A DNA stretch of 22,000 nucleotides from a virus, in the IMG/VR virus record IMGVR_UViG_3300043410_000076, positions 1-22,000 of that record; one strand, 5' to 3'. Below are positions 14,419 through 19,822 of the stretch, in pieces. Under the pieces are notes generated by a model that was not told where the DNA came from, searched no databases, and saw only the letters and a list, made by a program, of their open reading frames with translations. A program made the position numbers and the translations under genes. Positions within the stretch are counted from its first letter, which is position 1. Each line of letters starts with the position of its first letter.

Positions 14419-15084
14419 TCAAGTTACCGCCTGTCTAAATTGACCAGAACGGTAAGCATCCTGACGTTCCATACCATCGCCCAAACGTTTAGCCAGAGCC
14501 AAGGCTTCCATGTATTTAGCGTTATACAACTGCATCATGTCTTGCTCACCCTTCATGTAGGTGTAGGCCTCAACTAATGAACCATACAGTAATACAGTAT
14601 CAAAGTTGTCACCCAACCAAGTTGTCTCAGCAGTTGTGATGGACTCGGGGTAATAGTAGAAATGCAATTCAACATCATAGTTGGCATCAGGTTTTGGGCC
14701 AATCAAAAACGTTAATTCGTTTGTGATCGTGCTACCAGAAACAGTTGGGCCAAACAACGCATAGTATCGGGGCAGGCCTGTATCATTTGGATTTGGATAG
14801 GCTTGGCGTATGAAGTTAACGTCCTTGTTTAGCAAGTACTCATAGTTGCCATTGCCATCAATCACAGCTAAAGAATACGTTGCTAAATAATCATCGGGTG
14901 CAGACAAGTAAGGTGTAGTGGTGGATACCACGCCTGTCATGTTTTTACGAAGCGATGGAAACTGGACATTGTTGTAAATACGCTGCTCAGCCTGCTGAAC
15001 GAAGACAGGAATCTCCGCCACGAAGTTTGCCTCCGTGTTCTCTGCATACGCTTGGATAGCAGCGCTGAGTTGCGTGTAATTCAT
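14419..15084 (-). CDS. Head-tail adaptor protein (SU10-type phage adaptor)
   Basis: 221 residues. The sequence M-N-Y-T-Q-L-S-A-A-I-Q-A-Y-A-E-N-T-E, then F-V-Q-Q-A-E-Q-R-I-Y at 28-37, L-R-K-N-M-T-G at 45-51, D-V-N-F-I-R-Q-A-Y-P at 88-97, and W-L-G-D-N then L-L-Y-G-S-L-V-E-A-Y-T-Y-M-K-G closely matches the adaptor family of podovirus-like phages. It would form a ring between the portal and the tail nozzle. The mix of an N-terminal helical hairpin, a central beta domain and C-terminal helices fits adaptors such as T7 gp11. Its start overlaps the preceding stop (ATGA). Confidence 0.85.
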   Translation of the reverse strand: MNYTQLSAAIQAYAENTEANFVAEIPVFVQQAEQRIYNNVQFPSLRKNMTGVVSTTTPYLSAPDDYLATYSLAVIDGNGNYEYLLNKDVNFIRQAYPNPNDTGLPRYYALFGPTVSGSTITNELTFLIGPKPDANYDVELHFYYYPESITTAETTWLGDNFDTVLLYGSLVEAYTYMKGEQDMMQLYNAKYMEALALAKRLGDGMERQDAYRSGQFRQAVT

Positions 15085-15308
15085 GCCATTGGTCCGCGTG
15101 CCATCACGCCTTTGGTTGCCGCGCCAGTACCACGAATTTTGATGCCAGTTGTTTTAACAGGCTCATCACCAGCCGATTTGCTGATAGCGCCAATTGACAT
15201 GTCTAACGTGTCTGTTTTGCTCATGTTTTTACGAGTGTCAGTCACAGGACCGCCGCTCATAGTATGAGGCTTCGCATAAGTCGAAGCGGGCTTATTGTTA
15301 ATAGCCAT
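15081..15308 (-). CDS. Small basic conserved phage protein (75 aa)
   Basis: 75 residues from the ATG at 15308, chosen because GGAGG at 15314-15318 is five bases upstream; a longer GTG frame would include the SD. The sequence is hydrophilic, with T-L-D-M-S-I-G-A-I-S-K-S in the middle and a C-terminus I-K-I-R-G-T-G-A-A-T-K-G-V-M-A-R-G-P-M. The G-x-G-A-A-T-K-G-x-x-A-R-G-P ending is recurrent in environmental phages. It probably binds nucleic acid or is packaged in the virion, but no domain supports either. It is encoded one base after the 61-residue gene and overlaps the adaptor gene by four bases. Confidence 0.72.
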   Translation of the reverse strand: MAINNKPASTYAKPHTMSGGPVTDTRKNMSKTDTLDMSIGAISKSAGDEPVKTTGIKIRGTGAATKGVMARGPMA

Positions 15309-15309
15309 A

Positions 15310-15495
15310 TTAACCTCCACGCTGGTTCATTGCGCGAGCCATGTTACGACCGTGCTTACGCATAGCCATACCGGTGACACCACCCTTTTTAAGTTTGGTC
15401 ATAGGCTTACCAGGATGCATAGCTTTCTCGTGCTTATGCACGGCTCCAGCAATCATCTTTTTATCCTGCGCCAAGTCCTTTTTATCTTCAGCCAT
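15310..15495 (-). CDS. Small Lys/His-rich conserved phage protein (61 aa)
   Basis: 61 residues with AGGAG eight bases before the ATG. The protein is strongly basic: M-A-E-D-K-K-D-L-A-Q-D-K-K-M-I-A-G-A-V-H-K-H-E-K-A-M-H at the start, then K-L-K-K-G-G and R-K-H-G-R-N. The pattern L-A-Q-D-K-K-x-x-A-G-A-V-H-K-H-E-K-A-M-H is one I recognise from several environmental phages, always in the connector region. It looks like a small helical nucleic-acid-binding or head-completion peptide. The function is unassigned. It shares composition with the other small proteins at 15081-18136. Confidence 0.72.
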   Translation of the reverse strand: MAEDKKDLAQDKKMIAGAVHKHEKAMHPGKPMTKLKKGGVTGMAMRKHGRNMARAMNQRGG

Positions 15496-15496
15496 A

Positions 15497-15928
15497 TTAA
15501 GCTCCTATCTGTACCGTTACTGTACCAATTTGCACACCTAATGCCAAGTAGTTTGGCGTTAAATATGAATCAAAACTCCGTGCCCCACCCACTGGGTTCC
15601 AGCCCCATTGAATGTCCCTACTACCCTGACTTGGGTAACCAAACCCTTGTACAGAAGTACTGTTACCCTGCAAAATCTGTAAGCCGGTAGTTCCAGACTG
15701 TGTATAGCTTACATCAGGACGTGGCTCTCGTACAGCTTGTGGATCATCCACTGGGTACATACCCAACTGTAACTGAGGCTGATCAGGATCCCAACATTCA
15801 GGACACACCTTTAAATTAAAAAGACGTGTCTTAATAATTTCTTTCTTCAGGTCTTTAAGCATGAATCGCTCATCGCAGCGGTCACACTGAGCAATTGCAT
15901 ATTTACCAGAAGCAAATCTACTGGGCAT
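15497..15928 (-). CDS. Zinc-ribbon protein in connector region
   Basis: 143 residues; AGGTGAT precedes the ATG. Cys15-x-x-Cys18 (C-D-R-C) and Cys42-x-x-Cys45 (C-P-E-C) are spaced 24 apart with basic helical sequence between them, a zinc ribbon. The rest is neutral: a Pro/Gln-rich linker (D-P-Q-A-V-R-E-P-R-P at 62-71) and Gly/Ser-rich beta sequence ending in V-Q-I-G-T-V-T-V-Q-I-G-A. The N-terminal part could bind DNA or a partner protein, perhaps in head completion. The family is known from environmental phages beside the gp4-like gene but has no assigned role. It follows that gene by three bases. Confidence 0.72.
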   Translation of the reverse strand: MPSRFASGKYAIAQCDRCDERFMLKDLKKEIIKTRLFNLKVCPECWDPDQPQLQLGMYPVDDPQAVREPRPDVSYTQSGTTGLQILQGNSTSVQGFGYPSQGSRDIQWGWNPVGGARSFDSYLTPNYLALGVQIGTVTVQIGA

Positions 15929-15931
15929 ACA

Positions 15932-16870
15932 TCACCTGTAGAACATCTGACGCGGTACGTAACGATCGGGAGCCTTATCGCGGTCTTCTTGCGATGCAAG
16001 CATCCACTGCTCTTCGTACACAGCCTTGAGCATAGCGATTCTGTCTGGAGACACATCAGCGCGCTTAGAGCCGACGTAATAGGCCAAGCCAGCAACCATA
16101 CAAGGGATCAAACGGAATGGGATGTCTTGGATATTGACACCGTTACCAGCATCTTGCATGCGGCGCATACGCCAGTACACAAATGTGTATTGATCTCCAG
16201 GGGCATTAGGAGTTGGCCACAGATTGATAGACGTGAGATTGTTTACTGTTACGGTTGCGCCAATTGCATGACCAGCGGCAGTTGTATTAGTGCTGCCATT
16301 GTACTGACCGCGACTACAGTTAAGTAGCTGATTGCCGCTGACGTTTGCGTAGTAGATAGTCTCTGTTCCAATTGTGATAAATCCTGTAGCTGGAAGCCCA
16401 ACTGTTGTATCAAGGGTAATGATCGTGTCTGTAGACAGCACTGTTTCCGCAACCAACGAGCTAGATAAATAGCTTTGGTTTGATTGGCGGTTAATCCATA
16501 TCTGAATTGGACGGCCTTGAGCTAATTTGTTCGGTAACGTTGAATATGTCGATTCTGAAATACGACTGACGTTAATATCGATCTGATTAAGTGTAGTAGC
16601 TTGAGTACGGATAACCTGATCTAACAGATCGATTGTATCGTTAGGCAGCGCATAAACTCCTTGCCCCGTATTTAATACAATCTGGCCTTGCTCAATCGTC
16701 CATAGATTAATGCCACGGTTTGCCCACTCAATGGTAAGCATGTTGAACGACCTACGTGCTGTACGAAACTCATAGCCAGTACGAACCTCAAGACCCGCCC
16801 GCTCATACGCTTCCTCAACGATATCGTTGAAGTCTAGATTAAATGCAGTGGTTCCTGAGGTAGAGGCCAT
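15932..16870 (-). CDS. Head-tail connector protein, P22 gp4-like, with beta-insertion
   Basis: 312 residues. The start overlaps the preceding stop (TAATG). Residues 13-60 (F-N-D-I-V-E-E-A-Y-E-R-A-G-L, T-A-R-R-S-F-N-M-L-T-I-E-W-A-N-R-G-I-N-L-W) and Y-A-L-P-N-D-T-I-D-L at 73-82 fit the packaged-DNA-stabilisation/connector family of P22 gp4-like proteins. Residues about 138-210 carry an extra module (F-I-T-I-G-T-E-T-I-Y-Y, then L-L-N-C-S-R-G at 182-188 and A-A-G-H-A), a phage beta-domain insertion. The C-terminal region is helical (L-I-P-C-M-V-A-G-L-A-Y-Y, then A-V-Y-E-E-Q-W). It probably sits under the portal. The family call is moderate to good. Confidence 0.75.
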   Translation of the reverse strand: MASTSGTTAFNLDFNDIVEEAYERAGLEVRTGYEFRTARRSFNMLTIEWANRGINLWTIEQGQIVLNTGQGVYALPNDTIDLLDQVIRTQATTLNQIDINVSRISESTYSTLPNKLAQGRPIQIWINRQSNQSYLSSSLVAETVLSTDTIITLDTTVGLPATGFITIGTETIYYANVSGNQLLNCSRGQYNGSTNTTAAGHAIGATVTVNNLTSINLWPTPNAPGDQYTFVYWRMRRMQDAGNGVNIQDIPFRLIPCMVAGLAYYVGSKRADVSPDRIAMLKAVYEEQWMLASQEDRDKAPDRYVPRQMFYR

Positions 16871-17121
16871 TATTTTTTCGCAGTCTTAGCAGAGTTTACG
16901 AACGCTTGGTTAGTTGGCGCACCTTTGCTACCAGGCTTTCGCATTTTCTCGCCAGAGCCTGAAGCAATTCTTTTACGCTTTGCATTGATATTGGCATACA
17001 GTCCAACCTTTCCGCCTTCAGCGTACATTTCAACTTTGTTAGGATCATCCTTGCGAATGATCGTTTTGCCTTTAGGCATTTTACTAGGAGCTACAGCCCC
17101 CATGCCACGGCTGGCCATCAT
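16870..17121 (-). CDS. Small basic conserved phage protein (83 aa)
   Basis: 83 residues, starting at ATG-ATG at 17121 with AGGGG six bases upstream; the next ATG at 17118 is equally possible. It overlaps the upstream stop by four bases. The sequence is basic: M-G-A-V-A-P-S-K-M-P-K-G-K-T-I-I-R-K-D-D-P-N, then V-G-L-Y-A-N-I-N-A-K-R-K-R-I-A-S-G-S-G-E and K-P-G-S-K-G-A-P-T-N-Q-A-F. This L-Y-A-N-I-N-A-K-x-x-R-I pattern is a recurrent signature of environmental phages upstream of the gp4-like gene. No fold can be assigned. A virion-associated, DNA-contacting role is inferred from charge and position only. Confidence 0.75.
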   Translation of the reverse strand: MMASRGMGAVAPSKMPKGKTIIRKDDPNKVEMYAEGGKVGLYANINAKRKRIASGSGEKMRKPGSKGAPTNQAFVNSAKTAKK

Positions 17122-17378
17122 CTCTTGCCCCTAGCCATGCCGCCACCGCACATGACCATAGTACCGCGAGTTTTACCGCGTTGGGCAATACCGTCAGCAC
17201 GCGAGGAGGCTGAACCACCTTTAGCGTAACCGCGTTGACCGCGAACAGCGTCACGCGGATCTTTTTGCGCAGGGGCGTACTCTGTATTACGCAAAGACTT
17301 TGAGTAAGCTGCCTCAGTAGCAGCTTGCATCTTGCGATCAGCCATTTCTTCCCGCGCTTGTTTTTCTGCTGGACTCAT
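17118..17378 (-). CDS. Small Gly/Arg/Lys-rich protein (86 aa) with D-G-I-A-x-x-G-K-T motif
   Basis: 86 residues with an excellent SD (AAGGAGG, five bases before the ATG). Residues 1-35 are a charged helix (S-P-A-E-K-Q-A-R-E-E-M-A-D-R-K-M-Q-A); the second half is flexible and basic (R-G-Y-A-K-G-G-S-A-S-S-R-A-D-G-I-A-Q-R-G-K-T-R-G) and ends in M-V-M-C-G-G-G-M-A-R-G-K-R. The D-G-I-A-x-x-G-K-T-x-G block followed by V-M and a Gly/Lys end recurs in the adjacent 100-residue protein, so the two share a tail module. No enzymatic motif. A nucleic-acid or virion-packing role is possible but unshown. Confidence 0.72.
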   Translation of the reverse strand: MSPAEKQAREEMADRKMQAATEAAYSKSLRNTEYAPAQKDPRDAVRGQRGYAKGGSASSRADGIAQRGKTRGTMVMCGGGMARGKR

Positions 17379-17393
17379 GTGAGCCTCCTTAAA

Positions 17394-17696
17394 TTAGCAC
17401 TTGCCGCCTTTTTTCATGCCTTTGTTACCAGACATGACGATTTGTTTGCCTTTGGTTTTGCCTTTTTCAGCAATACCGTCACGGCTAGGAGCCGCTGTTT
17501 TTACTTTGCCCATTGGAGTTGTAGCAACTTTTTTCTCTGTAGCCATGGTAGTTCCACCTTTTGAAAATTTGCGGCCCTTGTCCGCAGTTGAAAAATCTTT
17601 GCCCACTGATTGTGGGACTCCCGCTTTCTTGGCAAACGCTGGATTGTGGGCCACCGCTTCCATGAAATTATGTTGTTTTTTACTGACGCTCGGCAT
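17394..17696 (-). CDS. Two-module small basic protein (100 aa) with probable internal start
   Basis: 100 residues from the ATG at 17696 (AGGA upstream); a frame from 17720 lacks a suitable SD. Module 1, residues 1-46 (S-V-S-K-K-Q-H-N-F-M-E-A-V-A-H-N-P-A-F, then Q-S-V-G-K-D-F-S-T-A-D-K-G-R-K), is a conserved small phage domain. Module 2, residues 51-100, is Lys/Gly-rich and contains D-G-I-A-E-K-G-K-T-K-G and ends G-M-K-K-G-G-K-C, like the downstream 86-residue protein. An ATG at 17546 with AGGTGG seven bases upstream marks the start of module 2, so a 50-residue product may be made separately. Overlaps the upstream gene by 17 bases. Function unknown. Confidence 0.75.
   Translation of the reverse strand: MPSVSKKQHNFMEAVAHNPAFAKKAGVPQSVGKDFSTADKGRKFSKGGTTMATEKKVATTPMGKVKTAAPSRDGIAEKGKTKGKQIVMSGNKGMKKGGKC
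17547..17559 (-). promoter_or_regulatory. Probable internal ribosome binding site
   Basis: On the minus strand AGGTGG (17554-17559) is followed by AACTACC and the in-frame ATG at 17546, a seven-base spacing, inside the 100-residue gene. Translation from here would give a 50-residue protein (17394-17546) holding the D-G-I-A-E-K-G-K-T module alone. Confidence 0.55.
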
Positions 17697-17889
17697 CGTT
17701 TTTTCCTTTCTTCCATCCAATGACTTCAGAAAATGGTTTGCCTGTCACCATTTCGACAATGCGCATCGCACCAACCACTGCGCCAATAAGAGCGAACAAG
17801 GGGTTAAACAACTCTAAAAAAGAACCAAACGTAGAAAATATCGCTATGAAATCTAGCGTATTTTTTACATTATCGTGGTGTTCGCTCAT
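17680..17889 (-). CDS. Small membrane protein (69 aa), holin-like in form
   Basis: 69 residues with a weak SD (GGAAT). After a polar start (M-S-E-H-H-D-N-V-K-N) there are two hydrophobic stretches, 12-28 (L-D-F-I-A-I-F-S-T-F-G-S-F-L-E-L-F) and 30-48 (P-L-F-A-L-I-G-A-V-V-G-A-M-R-I-V), then a charged tail (W-K-K-G-K-N-D-A-E-R). It could be a small holin or an infection-stage membrane protein, but it lies 13 kb from the lysis cassette in transcription order, among small virion-type genes. Similar short membrane proteins occur at this place in environmental phages. The role is unknown. Confidence 0.65.
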   Translation of the reverse strand: MSEHHDNVKNTLDFIAIFSTFGSFLELFNPLFALIGAVVGAMRIVEMVTGKPFSEVIGWKKGKNDAERQ

Positions 17890-17890
17890 G

Positions 17891-18136
17891 TTAGCAATTC
17901 CAAGCTCTAAGAGATTTATTGATGCGTGAGTTCGGATCTTTTGCCGTCTTCTCGCTTGTCAACTTCTTTTTCATTCCACTCATCCTCGCACAGAAAGAGT
18001 CGCGCCGGGAGCCGCCTTCGGGCTGGGGCGGTTTCAAATTCATGCCTTGCTTTTTCGCGGAGGCCCGTCCCTTGGCATTTAAGCCACCATTCGGGTTCTT
18101 CCCTTCTTTTCTCTGCCATGCGGGTGATTTAGCCAT
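17891..18136 (-). CDS. DUF6321-like small basic protein
   Basis: 81 residues. The start at 18136 overlaps the glycosyltransferase stop by eight bases, so it is probably coupled. Motifs A-W-Q-R-K-E-G-K-N-P-N-G-G-L-N-A-K-G-R-A at 6-25, L-K-P-P-Q-P at 34-39, and R-R-D-S-F-C-A-R-M-S-G-M-K at 44-56, ending in S-L-R-A-W-N-C, match the family I know as DUF6321, common in environmental phages. It is strongly basic, with Cys49 and a C-terminal Cys81. The family has no established function; small basic virion or DNA-associated protein is a guess. Confidence 0.8.
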   Translation of the reverse strand: MAKSPAWQRKEGKNPNGGLNAKGRASAKKQGMNLKPPQPEGGSRRDSFCARMSGMKKKLTSEKTAKDPNSRINKSLRAWNC

Positions 18137-18866
18137 TGGCCACTTTCAATTTGGATTTACGAACCATATCAAGAAGCGGAATTACAACCTCCTCACGGAA
18201 ATTGTTCTCAAATGTATCCGTCCCAACATGGGGCAAACTAATGTCTACGTCAATATAAATTTTATACCCATGCTCCCTTGCACGGTCACAAAATAAATAG
18301 TCTTCGCCAACATATTTTCCATCTTTTAGCGCAAAGTCAAAGATAGATGTAATCTGCTCACCTTTAAACTCGTATGTCCATTCTGGATGGCTCTTGGCCA
18401 TATTCTCGAGGACATGCCTTTGGATCAACATAAAGCCTGTACCAACGCGCTCTACGCGCATCAGTGAGCCATCAAACTCAAGGTCTTTGGCTTCATTGAA
18501 ATACAGATCGGCAAAGAAATAACGATCCTTGGCTCTACGTGGGTAGGCTCCAGCCGTAATATCCTTGCCTGAACTCTGAGCCATCAAACGAAGAATATCG
18601 TCTGGTGTGGCAATAACATCGGAATCGACAAACAGCAGTTCCGTGCAATCTGACTTGAGAAACTCATGCACCAATTGGTTTCTAGCCATGGTGATAATTG
18701 AGCATCCAGACACATCGCCCATATTGACAGATACACCTAACTGCATAGCTTTAGGCATAAGCGCCGCTATGTTGTATGCAGTCTTAATGTTGATCCTGCC
18801 GTCATACGCAGGGATCGCAATGAACAACTTACGCCCTGTTAGAACTGCTTGTCTTGCTTCAGCCAT
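18129..18866 (-). CDS. Glycosyltransferase, GT-A fold, phage-encoded
   Basis: 245 residues. The Rossmann-like start is K-L-F-I-A-I-P-A-Y-D-G at 13-23; I-I-T-M-A-R-N-Q-L-V at 57-66 is a conserved helix; D81-S-D83 (L-L-F-V-D-S-D-V) is the DxD nucleotide-sugar/metal motif; V-G-T-G-F-M-L-I at 141-148 and Y-V-G-E-D-Y at 185-190 fit the acceptor/catalytic region, and L-P-H-V-G at 211-215 gives a late metal-ligand His. This matches GT2-like/ANP1-type phage glycosyltransferases. It would transfer a sugar to DNA, a virion protein or host glycan in the cytoplasm. It overlaps its neighbours by eight bases on each side. Family secure, acceptor unknown. Confidence 0.87.
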   Translation of the reverse strand: MAEARQAVLTGRKLFIAIPAYDGRINIKTAYNIAALMPKAMQLGVSVNMGDVSGCSIITMARNQLVHEFLKSDCTELLFVDSDVIATPDDILRLMAQSSGKDITAGAYPRRAKDRYFFADLYFNEAKDLEFDGSLMRVERVGTGFMLIQRHVLENMAKSHPEWTYEFKGEQITSIFDFALKDGKYVGEDYLFCDRAREHGYKIYIDVDISLPHVGTDTFENNFREEVVIPLLDMVRKSKLKVANG

Positions 18867-19146
18867 AGAACACCGTTACAGATGCCATATTTGTAAGAGA
18901 AGCATACACGCTTGTAGAGCAGAGTACACCCTCACCTGGAATCAACATGTAAAACGAGTTTGGATTTGAGTTTGATGGGATATCAATCTCAATAACTGTT
19001 GTGCCGCTAGAGCCGCCGTCTTTAATAACAAGCGTACCAACAACACTGGCAGAAGCACAGACAGAAATACCTTTAACACGTGCGCGGCCACCAAAAACGG
19101 AACCGGATGCGTTTAAGTGCGTACTCTTAACGTCAGTTTGCATCAT
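18859..19146 (-). CDS. Small beta-rich structural protein (95 aa)
   Basis: 95 residues beginning M-M-Q-T-D-V-K-S-T-H-L-N-A-S-G-S-V-F with AAGGAG eight bases upstream. It shows beta-strands separated by Gly (V-F-G-G-R-A-R-V-K-G-I, T-L-V-I-K-D-G-G) and ends in L-T-N-M-A-S-V-T-V-F-Y-G. The pattern with a M-Q-T-D-V start and a V-F-Y-G end is a recurrent protein following the capsid genes in environmental phages. It is probably a virion structural or decoration protein. It lies just after a terminator and overlaps the glycosyltransferase start by eight bases, so it may be translated from read-through or from a new transcript. Confidence 0.72.
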   Translation of the reverse strand: MMQTDVKSTHLNASGSVFGGRARVKGISVCASASVVGTLVIKDGGSSGTTVIEIDIPSNSNPNSFYMLIPGEGVLCSTSVYASLTNMASVTVFYG

Positions 19147-19160
19147 GATTGAATCTCCTT

Positions 19161-19184
19161 TAAAACAAGGGGGCCGAAGCCCCC
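19161..19184 (-). terminator. Rho-independent terminator after the 165-aa gene, UUCG loop
   Basis: On the minus strand GGGGGC-TTCG-GCCCCC (19184 to 19169) is followed by TTGTTTTA (19168-19161). A six-pair GC stem with the very stable UUCG loop and a T-rich tract is a classic terminator, located just after the stop at 19193 and ending before the SD of the next gene. Confidence 0.85.
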
Positions 19185-19192
19185 GGAGTCAA

Positions 19193-19690
19193 TTAGACGT
19201 TTTGTTGGCCGAGCAATGGATCAGCAACGAAGTACAAGATCGTACCAGAGATAGAACCACCTGTAGGAGCGTCACCAGATGTGCCGCCACCGGTGATTGT
19301 CACCAAGTTGCTTGTAGACATTGTTGTGCCCATGTTTGCGCCAGCAGTAGCAGAAGCTTGGTTAATAACCAGCTTGCCAGTTGTAGCAACAGCGGCAGAG
19401 ATCAGGCCAGTGTTTGTAGCAGTAGAAGTACCGTACAAAGTGAAGCCCATATCAAAGGTAGGAGTTGTACCGCCAGTAGCAGCGCAAACAGCTTGAATCT
19501 CAACGACGATTGCGCCAGCAGGCAAAACCACATCTGCGGAATTAGAAGAAGAAACTGACACTGCTGTGCCAGCTGCGTCTGCGCCAGAAATGTAAAACTG
19601 CGCAGCCATCAAGCCGGAGCCACAATAAGAAGTGCGAGTTTGATCGCCGCCGCCAGAACGCCAAATACTTTGGGTGGTAGAAATAGCCAT
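19193..19690 (-). CDS. Virion structural protein between two terminators (165 aa)
   Basis: 165 residues; AAGGA is nine bases before the ATG. The protein begins M-A-I-S-T-T-Q-S-I-W-R-S-G-G-G-D and is otherwise Ala/Thr/Gly-rich, with D-V-V-L-P-A-G-A-I-V-V-E-I-Q at 53-66 and an end in I-L-Y-F-V-A-D-P-L. The composition and position after the capsid gene suggest an abundant capsid-surface or tail protein. The gene is bounded by a terminator on each side and has a structured leader of about 130 bases, suggesting separate control of its amount. I recognise similar proteins in environmental phages without an assigned function. Confidence 0.72.
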   Translation of the reverse strand: MAISTTQSIWRSGGGDQTRTSYCGSGLMAAQFYISGADAAGTAVSVSSSNSADVVLPAGAIVVEIQAVCAATGGTTPTFDMGFTLYGTSTATNTGLISAAVATTGKLVINQASATAGANMGTTMSTSNLVTITGGGTSGDAPTGGSISGTILYFVADPLLGQQNV

Positions 19691-19717
19691 TTTAAATTGT
19701 CCTTACATACAAGATCA

Positions 19718-19773
19718 GTGCATCAATCGGTATGTCGTCTGCCGGGTCAGTATGATGCACCGGGAGCCCCGGT
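19718..19773 (-). promoter_or_regulatory. Structured leader upstream of the 165-aa gene
   Basis: Two inverted repeats lie in the 132-base gap after the capsid terminator. One is ACCGGG-GCT-CCCGGT (19773 to 19759). The other has 8-base arms GTGCATCA (19760-19753) and TGATGCAC (19725-19718) around a 27-base loop. The two share two bases, so they compete. No good -35/-10 pair is seen. Function unproven. Confidence 0.5.
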
Positions 19774-19790
19774 TTGAAACAATATACAAC

Positions 19791-19816
19791 AAAAGAAAAG
19801 GGGGCGCAAGGCCCCC
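19791..19816 (-). terminator. Rho-independent terminator after the major capsid gene
   Basis: On the minus strand GGGGGC (19816-19811), a five-base loop CTTGC and GCCCCC (19805-19800) form a stem followed by TTTTCTTTT (19799-19791). It begins six bases beyond the capsid stop. A terminator after the capsid gene is a known way of raising capsid mRNA, as in phage T7. Confidence 0.85.
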
Positions 19817-19822
19817 CTCTCA

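Noticed and set aside
15309-15320. GTG start at 15320 for the 75-aa protein
   Set aside because: The four extra codons contain the GGAGG SD of the ATG at 15308.
19691-19758. TTGATG and TATGTA as a promoter for the 165-aa gene
   Set aside because: Spacing is only 11 bases, too short for a sigma-70 type promoter; a phage-specific promoter cannot be recognised from one site.
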